NCBI GenBank assembly: GCA_003519445.1
Contig: DOWS01000038.1
Coordinates: forward strand, 1-29,618
Length of the DNA stretch: 29,618 bases
Reading direction: 5' to 3'
Origin: Candidatus Daviesbacteria bacterium
GTDB taxonomy: Bacteria > Patescibacteriota > Microgenomatia > Daviesbacterales > UBA10151
Both the position numbers and the translations under genes were made by a program. Under the pieces are notes generated by a model. The model worked only from the letters and a program-made list of their open reading frames with translations, did not search any database and had not been told where the DNA came from. This document shows positions 7,830 to 15,440 of this stretch, in pieces (the first letter of the stretch is position 1; every line of letters begins with the position of its first letter).

Positions 7830-8428
7830 AAGAATCTAACCGTTATTCCAGATATTTTACTTACATTAAGCCTCTTGCCCGGCTTCCAATTATTAAAACT
7901 TACGGGCCGGCCATTTTTTCTCTTTTAACTATGTCTGTTTTTATTGTATTCGCTATTAAACCAACAATCGAAACAATACTAGTTCTACAAAAACAATTAG
8001 CTGATTCGGATAAAATTGTCGCTCAAATCAATGAGAAGACAGATAATCTGTCAAAAGGCAGGGAAAACTACCAATTGCTTAACCAGAATATTAAAAATAA
8101 GATCCGCGCAGCCATACCAGACAATATTGAAATAAAATCACTCTCCCAAGCCCTGGAAACATCTGCCAAAACAAATGAAGCCTCCATTTCCGCTTTGCAA
8201 ATCCAACCGCTGGTATTGGAAAATACAACAAATGAAAGCAAAAATGCTCTTGGCGAAATAGCTTTTACCTTTAATATAGAAGGTTCGTATTCAGCTTTAA
8301 CTTCTATCTTGCAAGATCTAAAAATAAGCAGTAGATTAATTTCCATAGAAAAATTAAGCTTAAATAAAGTTACTGAAGGCAAAAATCTAATCATGTCTGT
8401 AAACGGAAAGGCATATTATCTAAAATGA
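7826..8428 (+). CDS. pilO: PilO-like type IV pilus assembly protein
   Basis: Protein of 200 residues with one transmembrane helix (about 30-50), then a coiled-coil (LQKQLADSDKIVAQINEKTDNL) and a ferredoxin-like domain ending in GEIAFTFNIEGSYSALTSIL. This is the topology and domain order of PilO, partner of PilN. It has a clear Shine-Dalgarno GGAGG about 10 nt before its ATG, unlike the leaderless first genes of operons here. Its start overlaps the pilN stop (ATGA), and its own stop overlaps the next small gene. Confidence 0.7.
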   Translation: MKESNRYSRYFTYIKPLARLPIIKTYGPAIFSLLTMSVFIVFAIKPTIETILVLQKQLADSDKIVAQINEKTDNLSKGRENYQLLNQNIKNKIRAAIPDNIEIKSLSQALETSAKTNEASISALQIQPLVLENTTNESKNALGEIAFTFNIEGSYSALTSILQDLKISSRLISIEKLSLNKVTEGKNLIMSVNGKAYYLK

Positions 8429-8592
8429 CCCAAAAACAATGGCTTATTGCCGTAATTTTAACTTTTGTAACCATTAGCGCCTGGGTAATTTTTGATATAC
8501 TGCATTCGCAAAAACAAGTAGAAATCCCTCAAAAGTGGCAGGAAGTTGTGGAACCAATAAATCCTAACTTTGAAACACAATTATTAGAGTAA
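8425..8592 (+). CDS. small single-pass membrane protein in the pil operon
   Basis: A 55-residue ORF begins MTQKQWLIAVILTF and has one hydrophobic helix (about residues 6-26) followed by a polar tail QKQVEIPQKWQEVV. Its ATG overlaps the pilO stop (ATGA at 8425-8428) and its stop lies 2 nt before the next ATG, so the coding call rests on tight operon placement. By position it might replace PilP, which follows PilO in Proteobacteria, but there is no sequence evidence for that. Function unknown. Confidence 0.65.
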   Translation: MTQKQWLIAVILTFVTISAWVIFDILHSQKQVEIPQKWQEVVEPINPNFETQLLE

Positions 8593-8594
8593 AT

Positions 8595-9470
8595 ATGGCC
8601 GCAATTTTTAATAAATTTAAAATCCCAACATTACTCGGCCTTGGCATAATTATTTTAGGAATAGCTATTGGTATTTTTATGATCTTGCGGGAACAGATAT
8701 TTATTACCAGAGCTACTCCTGATATCACCCCTAAAAATATCATCTTAAGCAACATTGAAGATCTGTCGCTAACTGTTTCCTGGCAAACTCCAACCGAGGT
8801 TATATCTTTTCTTAGCTTTGGACCTACTGGTAATGAGCAGGTTGCCATAGACGATAGAGACGGGAATACCCCCCAAGCGCATAGCATGCATTATATAACT
8901 CTTAAAAACCTACAACCAAATACCACTTACAAATATAGAATAATTTCAGGTAAACTTAAATCAGAAATATTTGAGGTAACTACTGCTTCTCCCCCAACAG
9001 CACAAAACGGCCAAAAACCCGTTATAGGATCTGTGTTGGAAGAAAACGAGCCTTTGAATGAAGGGGTTGCCTATTTATCCATCTCCGGGGCAGTAACCCA
9101 ATCCGCCCTGATAAAAAATTCCGGAAATTTTTTAATTCCCCTGTCTTTCGCCCGCAAAACCGATCTGTCGGATGTATTTACGCCGATTGGAAATGAAACT
9201 GCCAAAGTTACAATCATATCTGGCAAAGGAGAGGTAAGCGCTATCTTTAATTTACAATCGTTCCAGCTTTTGCCTCCATTAAAAATAGGCCAAAATGTAG
9301 ATTTAACCGTTCCTTCGGATAACCAAAGGAAAAAATTTGACTTAAACAAAGATGGTTTAATAAATACTTCAGATTATGCGCTGGTTTTAAAAAACAAGGC
9401 GGATTTAAACGGGGACGGAACATTTGATCAAAAAGATCTGGATTTAATCCAAAAACAAATTAACCAATAA
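8595..9470 (+). CDS. surface protein with FN3-like and dockerin-like domains
   Basis: This 291-residue protein has an N-terminal membrane helix (about 14-33) and an FN3/purple-acid-phosphatase-N-like beta domain (about 45-130; LSLTVSWQTPTEV, then LKNLQPNTTYKYRI). A second beta-rich part follows, possibly a carboxypeptidase-regulatory-like fold. The C terminus carries two calcium-loop motifs, DLNKDGLINTSDY and DLNGDGTFDQKDLDL, spaced as in type I dockerins. Such proteins are cell-surface or pilus-associated, and the calcium loops probably stabilise or anchor the chain. It is the last gene of the pil operon, so a role in pilus display or adhesion is inferred. The 3' end overlaps convergent holA by 27 bp. 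Confidence 0.7.
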   Translation: MAAIFNKFKIPTLLGLGIIILGIAIGIFMILREQIFITRATPDITPKNIILSNIEDLSLTVSWQTPTEVISFLSFGPTGNEQVAIDDRDGNTPQAHSMHYITLKNLQPNTTYKYRIISGKLKSEIFEVTTASPPTAQNGQKPVIGSVLEENEPLNEGVAYLSISGAVTQSALIKNSGNFLIPLSFARKTDLSDVFTPIGNETAKVTIISGKGEVSAIFNLQSFQLLPPLKIGQNVDLTVPSDNQRKKFDLNKDGLINTSDYALVLKNKADLNGDGTFDQKDLDLIQKQINQ

Positions 9471-10076
9471 GAACTCTGCTTGAGCAATTTCCAAAAGGCC
9501 GGATTTAATTTTAAAATCAGTATTTAAAACCAGTTGATACAGATTTGCCAATTCATCTGCGGAAAAATTTTTTCTCATTCTTTCGTTTTTCTTTTTAACA
9601 AAATCTTTGGCGTTTTTTGGAGTACAATTTAAATTTCTAAGTAAATATAAAATCATAGTTATTAAATATTGACTGTCATAATTTTGTTTTAATTTGTCCA
9701 ATTCAAGATATGCTCTTTTGTCTCTATTCCCAAGAAAATCTAAAAATGGGAAAACAGAAATCTCTTTTGCCTCCGGAAAGAAAAATATCTCACCTTGAAA
9801 ATTCTTAGTATCTACTTCGTGGTCAAACCAAATAACTAGTGACAAGTGACTAGTGACTAGTGACAAAGTAGAAATATAATCATCAGGCGGATTTTCTACT
9901 ATCACTAATCTTTCTTCTCCAAAAAGAGATTGTGACTGTAAATTTGTCAAAATTTCCGTCAGTTCTGCTCCTTTTTCAAAAACCACTACAGCTTCAGGAT
10001 CAAATTTTTGTTTGAGCTGTAAAAGCTTTTGGCGGGAACTATTTATTGCCGGGCCGTGCAGAAGCAGTAGATTCAT
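9444..10076 (-). CDS. holA: DNA polymerase III delta subunit-like protein (short HolA)
   Basis: The 210-residue protein begins MNLLLLHGPAINSSRQKLLQL. The segment QSLFGEERLVIVENP matches the HolA block (.SLF...RLV.V......), and the later helical part LKQNYDSQYLITMILYLLRNL resembles the clamp-loader delta domain. Delta opens the sliding clamp during loading. It is much shorter than the roughly 330 residues usual for HolA, having lost part of the AAA-like and collar regions, so the call is moderate. It overlaps the end of the LCP gene by 38 bp. A 7-nt tandem repeat (9834-9867) encodes the LSLVTSHLSLV stretch. Confidence 0.6.
   Translation of the reverse strand: MNLLLLHGPAINSSRQKLLQLKQKFDPEAVVVFEKGAELTEILTNLQSQSLFGEERLVIVENPPDDYISTLSLVTSHLSLVIWFDHEVDTKNFQGEIFFFPEAKEISVFPFLDFLGNRDKRAYLELDKLKQNYDSQYLITMILYLLRNLNCTPKNAKDFVKKKNERMRKNFSADELANLYQLVLNTDFKIKSGLLEIAQAEFLLVNLFLD
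9834..9867 (-). repeat. 7-nt tandem repeat inside holA
   Basis: Plus-strand units AACTAGT, GACAAGT, GACTAGT and GACTAGT are followed by GACAAA, with period 7. The coding product is LSLVTSHLSLV, visibly repetitive at the protein level. Confidence 0.9.
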
Positions 10077-11226
10077 ATTCTGTTATTTCTTCCTTGAGTA
10101 TCTTTCTAACATAATCATGAATAATTGAAAAGTCATCATCTTGCGAAATTAAAACAAACGCCCCTCCGTAGCCGGAGGCATCTGGATGAACAAGGAGCGA
10201 TTTCCTGTCATCCAAAACAAAACTTTGACTATTTTTTAATTTACGGGACAAATTCAAAAACTCAATGGCATCTTTTACTGAAATATCCATATCAATGCTT
10301 TTACCCAAAGTTTTCACCAAATCAGATATTTTTTGAGGATCTGTTAGTGTTTCAAAAGAAAGGATTTTCTTCCTGACTGCATCAATCACTTTTTGTTGCC
10401 TTGCAGACCTCGCAAAATCAGATCCTTCGCCATTTGTTCCATGCCTACTTCTAACAAATTTTAAGGCCACTGCCCCGCTCATATGCATTAGACCTTTTTC
10501 AAATCTAACATGTTCATATCTGCAACTAAAATATTTAATTCCTTTATTCTCCTCCGCCGAATCAGTTGCAATGCTGCCATCAGGAGCAATCAACACTTTT
10601 CTTTTGCCTACCTCTATATTTAACTTTTTTGCTTCTTCTTCGGAAAATTCTTTTTCTTCTTCTTTATATCCGCAAAGATCGTTTTCTTGCCCTTCAATCG
10701 GATAATTGTAATCATCAAAAGACCGGTCTACTAAAACATCTATCCCATCAATCGTATCTATAGCTTGCACAAAACCTCTAAAATCCACTCTTAAGCCGTA
10801 GTGAATCGGTATTCCTAAAATATTGCCCATGACAGTTTTAGATAACCCTAAACCATTATGATCAGATAGACCAATTTGATAAACTGCGTTAGCTTTACTT
10901 TGTAAGGGCGGCAACCAAAGATCCCGGGGAATTGAAATTAATTTTAGTTTGTTTTCTTTAAGATTATACGAAGCCACCAAAATTGTGTCTGTTAAAAAAG
11001 CTCCGTCATGCGTACCTCCTGCAATGCCTAAAAGCAGAATATTAACAAAACCGTTGGTAGATTTAAGCGAAATGCCGGAAAAAATATAATTTACTACTGA
11101 CGAGGAGGAAGAGGTAAAAAAATACATGATAATAATTAAGACAACTATTACCAAGCCAAGGGGGAGAAATCTTTTAACTTTAAGGTGTTTGCCGCGTTTG
11201 TTGGTTTTAAAAACAATTCTCTTCAC
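10039..11226 (-). CDS. LytR-CpsA-Psr (LCP) family protein
   Basis: LCP enzymes transfer undecaprenyl-linked glycopolymers to peptidoglycan. The 395-residue protein has a basic N terminus, one transmembrane helix (about 22-40), then the LCP domain: FVNILLLGIAGG, the acidic/phosphate-binding DTILVASYNL with ISIPRDLWLPP, and VDFRGFVQAIDTIDGIDV. The C-terminal core is VALKFVRSRHGTNGEGSDFARSARQQKVI. An insert of about 45 residues rich in Glu and Lys (around 185-230) lies before the YEHVRF segment. The GTG start at 11226 follows the tpiA stop directly and has a strong Shine-Dalgarno (GAGGAG). A palindrome (10163-10178) encodes DASGYGGA near the C terminus. Confidence 0.88.
   Translation of the reverse strand: MKRIVFKTNKRGKHLKVKRFLPLGLVIVVLIIIMYFFTSSSSSVVNYIFSGISLKSTNGFVNILLLGIAGGTHDGAFLTDTILVASYNLKENKLKLISIPRDLWLPPLQSKANAVYQIGLSDHNGLGLSKTVMGNILGIPIHYGLRVDFRGFVQAIDTIDGIDVLVDRSFDDYNYPIEGQENDLCGYKEEEKEFSEEEAKKLNIEVGKRKVLIAPDGSIATDSAEENKGIKYFSCRYEHVRFEKGLMHMSGAVALKFVRSRHGTNGEGSDFARSARQQKVIDAVRKKILSFETLTDPQKISDLVKTLGKSIDMDISVKDAIEFLNLSRKLKNSQSFVLDDRKSLLVHPDASGYGGAFVLISQDDDFSIIHDYVRKILKEEITEYESTASARPGNK
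10163..10178. repeat. short palindrome inside the LCP gene
   Basis: CCTCCGTAGCCGGAGG has 6-nt GC-rich arms around TAGC. It lies in frame near the C terminus of the LCP gene, with GC content well above its surroundings. Confidence 0.6.
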
Positions 11227-11922
11227 CTAAATCTCCTCACAAGCTTTAACAATCTTTAAAAATTCTTCCGCATCCAAAGAAGCATTACCAACAAGCACAC
11301 CAGCGATATTTTCTTGTGTGATAAAACCTTCAACATTTGACGAATCAACGCTTCCTCCATATATAATCTCTAACTGCGGTCCATATTTTTGTTTAAAAAC
11401 TCCTGCAACCTTATCCGCATCTTCCGGTGTATCAGCCCTTCCCGCTCCCGGTGTATTAGTTAAACCTGTACTGATTGCCCAAATTGGTTCATAAGCTATC
11501 GTGTTACAATCCTTTGGCACAGGCGTTTCTTCGTTTTGCACACACACCAATGGGATAATGCTATTTGCCAAAGCTTGCTCAACTTTTTTTGCAACCATTT
11601 CATCAGTTTCATGAAAATTCTTTCTTCTCTCGGAGTGACCTAAAATTGCCAGATCCGCAAACTGTTTTAAAATAGCTGCTGGTTCTTCTCCTGTATAAGC
11701 ACCTATTCCAAAAGAGGACAGATTTTGCGCTCCTATTAACATTGGAAAATTACCTACTTGAATAGCTTTTTTAACTTCGGAAAGAGCACTAAAAGTAGGG
11801 CAAACAATCACCTTGAGATTTTCTTCTTTGGAAATTTGCGGTCCTACTTTAGCCACCCAATCCAGAGCTTCTTGGATATTTTTGTTTGATTTCCAGTTGG
11901 CAATAATCCAGATATTTTTCAT
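11227..11922 (-). CDS. tpiA: triosephosphate isomerase
   Basis: TIM interconverts dihydroxyacetone phosphate and glyceraldehyde 3-phosphate in glycolysis. The catalytic residues are all present: N9/K11 in ANWKSNK, H96 in LGHSERR, and E145 in AYEPIWAISTG. The phosphate loop IYGGSVDSSN and GVLVGNASLD close the barrel. At 231 residues it is shorter than the usual 250, and the flexible loop 6 reads AISTG rather than AIGTG. Its ATG overlaps the thioredoxin stop (TAATG at 11924-11920), so the two are translationally coupled. Confidence 0.95.
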   Translation of the reverse strand: MKNIWIIANWKSNKNIQEALDWVAKVGPQISKEENLKVIVCPTFSALSEVKKAIQVGNFPMLIGAQNLSSFGIGAYTGEEPAAILKQFADLAILGHSERRKNFHETDEMVAKKVEQALANSIIPLVCVQNEETPVPKDCNTIAYEPIWAISTGLTNTPGAGRADTPEDADKVAGVFKQKYGPQLEIIYGGSVDSSNVEGFITQENIAGVLVGNASLDAEEFLKIVKACEEI

Positions 11923-12176
11923 TACTGAAGTAATTTTAACAGTTCTGCTTTGGAAGTAACACCAATTCTTCTGGCCACTTCTTGCCCATCTTTTAAAATA
12001 ATATAAGTGGGAATGCTCATCACTCCAAACTCCGAAGCTTTTGCCGGCTTTTCATCCACATTAATTTTTTCAATTTCCACTTTTCCGGATAATTCTTTTT
12101 CAATTTCTTCAATCACCGGTTCCATTATTTTACAAGGCCCGCACCACACAGCCCAAAAATCCAAAAGTTTTATCAT
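11922..12176 (-). CDS. trxA: thioredoxin
   Basis: Starting at 12176 the protein has 84 residues, beginning MIKLLDFWAVWCGPC with the redox-active CGPC (C12, C15). It then has VEIEKINVDEKPAKASEFGVMSIPTYIIL, including the cis-proline IPT of thioredoxin, and ends LLKLLQ. It reduces protein disulfides. An in-frame ATG at 12221 would add 15 residues with no homology; the start at 12176 is preferred because an extended -10 (TGTTATTAT) ends 8 nt before it. It is slightly shorter than E. coli TrxA (108), having lost the first strand and helix. It is the first gene of the trxA-tpiA-lcp-holA operon. Confidence 0.88.
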   Translation of the reverse strand: MIKLLDFWAVWCGPCKIMEPVIEEIEKELSGKVEIEKINVDEKPAKASEFGVMSIPTYIILKDGQEVARRIGVTSKAELLKLLQ

Positions 12177-12184
12177 AAGAATTG

Positions 12185-12193
12185 ATAATAACA
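12185..12193 (-). promoter_or_regulatory. extended -10 promoter of the trxA operon
   Basis: Minus-strand TGTTATTAT (12193-12185) fits TGn-TATTAT. It ends 8 nt before the ATG at 12176 and so decides the thioredoxin start. Confidence 0.55.
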
Positions 12194-12264
12194 AATCCTT
12201 TCTAAAATTGTCTACATGCAAAATTTTTGTTACAATACAAGTTACATAATTTATTACATAATAG

Positions 12265-12293
12265 TTGACATTTTTATCTGTTTGTGGTATAAT
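12265..12293 (+). promoter_or_regulatory. consensus promoter of the phd/PIN pair
   Basis: TTGACA (12265-12270) and TATAAT (12288-12293), both perfect, are separated by 17 nt. The -10 ends 8 nt before the ATG at 12302, implying a leaderless message. Confidence 0.85.
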
Positions 12294-12301
12294 TATTTAA
12301 T

Positions 12302-12574
12302 ATGAATGGAAATATGGCTAATATCATTCCCTTAACCAAAGCCAGAGCCAGACTGGGTGATTTAACCGAGGTAGCCAAGGGTGAAAATTATGTTGTTTTA
12401 ACAAAAGGCGGCAGCCCAAAGGCTGCTTTGGTGGATATTGACTATTTAAATAAGCTGCAGAAAGCGCTCAAAGCTATTTATCAAAAAACCTATATTGACC
12501 CCAAGCTCTTGAGCTTTACCAGAGAATTTAGCAATGAAGAGATTGAGCAGTGGCAAAAAGAAGATGCTTTATAA
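12302..12574 (+). CDS. Phd/YefM-like antitoxin
   Basis: Protein of 90 residues. The block NIIPLTKARARLGDLTEVAKGENYVVLTKGG is the Phd N-terminal DNA-binding pattern, followed by SPKAALVDIDYLNKLQ. The C-terminal helix (EEIEQWQKEDAL) would contact the toxin. It would repress the pair's own promoter and neutralise the PIN protein. The toxin ATG follows the antitoxin stop with no gap. It is unrelated in detail to the antitoxin at 62, so this is not a recent duplication. Confidence 0.85.
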   Translation: MNGNMANIIPLTKARARLGDLTEVAKGENYVVLTKGGSPKAALVDIDYLNKLQKALKAIYQKTYIDPKLLSFTREFSNEEIEQWQKEDAL

Positions 12575-12997
12575 ATGAAAACCGCTTTTCTGGACTCCAG
12601 CGTACTTTTTTCAGCAGTCAACTCACCAACGGGTGGATCCTCCAAACTTTTTACTCTTAAAAAGATAAACTTAATCACCTCCCCTACTGTTTTAACAGAA
12701 GTGGAAAGAAACGTTCGAAATAAACTTCAAAGTTTCCATTTGGAACGGTTTTTTATGCTGGTTACCAAGTTAAAACTGATCGAACAGGTACCCGACCTGA
12801 AATTGATCATCAGAGCCAAAAAAGTCATCGTAGAAAAAGATGCGGTGATTTTACAGGAAGCAAAACAAGCCAAAACAAATTATTTAATTACTCTTGATCA
12901 AAAACATTTTTTAAATCAAAAGGTAAAAGGTTTCTTAAAACCTCAAAAAGTCTTAACCCCTAAAATACTCATTCAAACCCTGGAAAAATCCAGTTAA
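12575..12997 (+). CDS. PIN-domain toxin (VapC-like RNase)
   Basis: PIN-fold nuclease of 140 residues. The metal-binding acids are visible as D7 (AFLDSSVLFSAV), E42/E44 (LTEVERNV), D89 (VEKDAVILQEA) and D108 in YLITLDQKHFL. This order of acidic residues and the terminal LITLD-F are characteristic of PIN toxins, which cleave tRNA or rRNA. It is the second gene of a Phd-PIN operon. All four acidic positions are intact, so it should be active. Confidence 0.85.
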   Translation: MKTAFLDSSVLFSAVNSPTGGSSKLFTLKKINLITSPTVLTEVERNVRNKLQSFHLERFFMLVTKLKLIEQVPDLKLIIRAKKVIVEKDAVILQEAKQAKTNYLITLDQKHFLNQKVKGFLKPQKVLTPKILIQTLEKSS

Positions 12998-13040
12998 AAA
13001 TACAAACAGCCTTTTTCAAAATTGTCCAGGGGAAAAATTA

Positions 13041-13556
13041 TTATTTAAAAAGGGTACTACAATTCTGTGGTTCACCATCCATAATTACTCTTAGTGTCCC
13101 AAGCGGGGCTATTTTTCTTTCTTCAAAATCTTCAAATAATCGTTGGTAGGCAGCAAATCTTTCTGCCGACTCTGCCACACAAGTATCTACCACATCACTA
13201 CCAATATGTCTCATGACTGTAAAAGCTCTTGGCACCCACCCATCTCCGGGAGCTGCAATTTGAAGATTCCATCTACCATCTCCATCGCTGAACAAAATTG
13301 TTCTTGGTTGACTAACTGCACTACCTCTTAAGAAATCTTTTCTGCTTTTGAAAAACTGATCTTCTGCCTCATTGGGTCCTGTTCTTGGTGTATTTAACCC
13401 TATTGTTCCCTGCAGTGCAGCATAATGGTACTCCGACCACCTGTCTGGAATGAATGAACAGCCTACTGCTCCAACAGCAAAGATAGCACTTAAAAACACC
13501 CTTCTGGGAAGAGAATAACTTCTTTTACTTGGCTGTGGTTCTTGCTCATGAAGCAT
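13041..13556 (-). CDS. orphan exported protein with twin-arginine-like signal
   Basis: I do not recognise this 171-residue protein. Its N terminus has LPRRVFL followed by a hydrophobic run and AVGAVGC (cysteine near residue 33). That is the layout of a Tat-type signal peptide ending in a weak lipobox, so it may be an exported lipoprotein. The mature part is soluble-looking, with ILFSDGDGRWNLQIAAPGDGW and paired cysteines near the C terminus (VDTCVAE and QNCSTLF) that could form a disulfide outside the cell. A -35/-10 pair (TTGAAA-17-TATATT, 13585-13563) ends 6 nt before the ATG, which supports the gene as real. It stands alone between a toxin-antitoxin pair and pcrA. Confidence 0.6.
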   Translation of the reverse strand: MLHEQEPQPSKRSYSLPRRVFLSAIFAVGAVGCSFIPDRWSEYHYAALQGTIGLNTPRTGPNEAEDQFFKSRKDFLRGSAVSQPRTILFSDGDGRWNLQIAAPGDGWVPRAFTVMRHIGSDVVDTCVAESAERFAAYQRLFEDFEERKIAPLGTLRVIMDGEPQNCSTLFK

Positions 13557-13562
13557 ATTTTT

Positions 13563-13591
13563 AATATATCACTAACAAAATTATTTTTCAA
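13563..13591 (-). promoter_or_regulatory. promoter of the orphan exported protein
   Basis: On the minus strand a TTGAAA hexamer is followed 17 nt later by TATATT (13568-13563), preceded by TGA to give an extended -10. The -10 ends 6 nt before the ATG at 13556. It overlaps the region that must also hold the pcrA promoter. Confidence 0.65.
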
Positions 13592-13609
13592 GATGTTAAT
13601 ATTAGTGGC

Positions 13610-15439
13610 ATGCCAGATCTTTTAGATGATTTAAATCCCGAGCAGCAAAAAGCAGTTATAGCAACTGAAGGACCGGTTTTGATTTTGGCCGGGGCAGGTT
13701 CAGGCAAAACCAGAGCTTTGACATACAGAGTAGCTTATTTAATTTCCGAAAAGAAAATCCCTCCGGAAAATATTTTAGTTTTAACTTTTACCAATAAAGC
13801 TGCCGGCGAGATGGTTGCGAGAATCAAGAAATTAATTGGAAATTTACCAACTACTCCGGTTATGGGAACATTTCATTCTTTTTGCGCTAAAGTTTTACGG
13901 AAAGAAGGAAGAACTCTTGGACTACCAATTGGTTTTGCTATTTATGATGAAAGTGACGCTTTGGATGCTATCAAAGAAGCCATGGCCAATTTAGCAATCC
14001 CCATTCAAAAAACATCTCCTTCTGCAGTTAGAGCTACCATATCCGAAGCCAAAAATGAGCTGATTTCCGCCCTTGAATACCCCCAATATGCCAGAGGTTA
14101 TTTTCAGGAAATTGTGGCCAAAATATATCTTGAATACCAGAAAATTTTAGAGAAAAATTCTGCTTTAGATTTTGATGATTTGCTTTTAAAAACCATTAAA
14201 CTTTTTCAAACCGACCCGCGGATTTTAACCCGCTATCAAATCCAATATCAATATATTTTAATTGATGAATATCAGGATACCAACCCTGCCCAGTATTTAA
14301 TTTCCAAATATCTGGCTAACCGCCACAAAAATATTTGCGTAGTTGGAGACGCTTCCCAATCAATTTACTCATTTCGGGGAGCAGATTTTAGAAACATTGT
14401 TAATTTCCAAAAAGATTATCCGGGAACAAAAGTATTTAATCTGGAACAAAATTATAGATCAACCCAAAACATTCTAGACGCAGCCCATGCGATTATTTCC
14501 AAAAATACAACTCATCCTATCTTAAAACTGTGGACTGATAAAAACGGTGGCGAAAAAATAGAAATTATTGAAGTAAAAAATGAAATAGAAGAAGCACTGT
14601 TTATTATTAATCACCTCCGAGGTGAAAAAATGCGATTACACCTCGGAGGTGTAGCAGTTTTATACAGAACTAATGCCCAATCAAGGTCATTAGAAGAACA
14701 ATTTTTAAAATCAGGTATTCCTTATAAGCTGGTTGGCGGAGTCAGTTTTTATGCCAGAAAAGAAATTAAAGATGTGCTCTCGTACTTACGGCTTATGCAA
14801 AATCCCAAGGATTCTGTGGCTCTAAAGCGCGCGGAAAAAATCGGCAAAGGCAGATTAAACAAAGTTTTGGAATTTGCTGCTGAAGCAAATTCCAAATTAG
14901 ACCAATTAGTCACATTAGTCTTATTAGACCAAGTGCTGACTCGCACGGGTTATCTTGATTATCTTGATGATAAAACAGAAGAAGGCAAGGGTAGAATGGA
15001 AAATGTCAAAGAACTGCGATCTGTGGCAGAGGAGTTTCCTAATTTAACTGAATTTTTGGAAAATGTATCTTTGGTGGAAAACGGATATGACAAAAAAATA
15101 ACCAGTGATGCGGTTACCCTAATGACATTACATTCTGCCAAAGGCTTGGAGTTTCCCATAGTTTTTATGGTGGGCATGGAAGAAGGTTTGTTCCCCCATT
15201 CCCGGTCTTTGATGGCGCCTCATGAACTGGAAGAAGAACGCCGTCTTTGCTATGTGGGCATTACCCGGGCCATGAATAAACTCTATTTAACCCATACGAG
15301 ACAAAGGTTGTATTTTGGGAAAAGAAGCAGTAACTTGGTTTCAAGATTTTTATCCGACATCCCGGAACATTTGATTATATCCAATAGCCAGTTTAAAGAT
15401 ACGAATGATATAGATAAAGACGACTGGTTAAGCGCATAA
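13610..15439 (+). CDS. pcrA: PcrA/UvrD-like superfamily 1 DNA helicase
   Basis: 3'-5' helicase for repair and replication-conflict clearance. The 609-residue protein has Q-motif LNPEQQKAV, Walker A GAGSGKTRAL (28-37), Ia LTFTNKAAGEM, GTFHSFC, Walker B LIDEYQDTNPAQ, III VVGDASQSIYSFRGAD, IV LEQNYRST, V TLMTLHSAKGLEFP and VI EEERRLCYVGITRA. All are intact. It is over 100 residues shorter than typical PcrA: part of the 2B subdomain (after LRLMQNPKDS) and the C-terminal tail are missing. A palindromic pair (14612-14651) and a 9-nt tandem repeat (14895-14930) lie in the coding sequence without breaking frame. A possible -10 TAATAT lies about 6 nt before the start. Confidence 0.93.
   Translation: MPDLLDDLNPEQQKAVIATEGPVLILAGAGSGKTRALTYRVAYLISEKKIPPENILVLTFTNKAAGEMVARIKKLIGNLPTTPVMGTFHSFCAKVLRKEGRTLGLPIGFAIYDESDALDAIKEAMANLAIPIQKTSPSAVRATISEAKNELISALEYPQYARGYFQEIVAKIYLEYQKILEKNSALDFDDLLLKTIKLFQTDPRILTRYQIQYQYILIDEYQDTNPAQYLISKYLANRHKNICVVGDASQSIYSFRGADFRNIVNFQKDYPGTKVFNLEQNYRSTQNILDAAHAIISKNTTHPILKLWTDKNGGEKIEIIEVKNEIEEALFIINHLRGEKMRLHLGGVAVLYRTNAQSRSLEEQFLKSGIPYKLVGGVSFYARKEIKDVLSYLRLMQNPKDSVALKRAEKIGKGRLNKVLEFAAEANSKLDQLVTLVLLDQVLTRTGYLDYLDDKTEEGKGRMENVKELRSVAEEFPNLTEFLENVSLVENGYDKKITSDAVTLMTLHSAKGLEFPIVFMVGMEEGLFPHSRSLMAPHELEEERRLCYVGITRAMNKLYLTHTRQRLYFGKRSSNLVSRFLSDIPEHLIISNSQFKDTNDIDKDDWLSA
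14612..14651. repeat. inverted pair of palindromes inside pcrA
   Basis: CACCTCCGAGGTG (14612-14624) and its exact reverse complement CACCTCGGAGGTG (14639-14651) flank a 14-nt spacer. Each copy is itself near-palindromic. The reading frame passes through (NHLRGEKMRLHLGGVAVLYR) just before the conserved AVLYRTNAQSR. Confidence 0.85.
14895..14930 (+). repeat. 9-nt tandem repeat inside pcrA
   Basis: Units AATTAGACC, AATTAGTCA, CATTAGTCT and TATTAGACC. The 9-nt period gives a three-residue periodicity in the protein (LDQ LVT LVL LDQ). Confidence 0.85.
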
Positions 15440-15440
15440 A

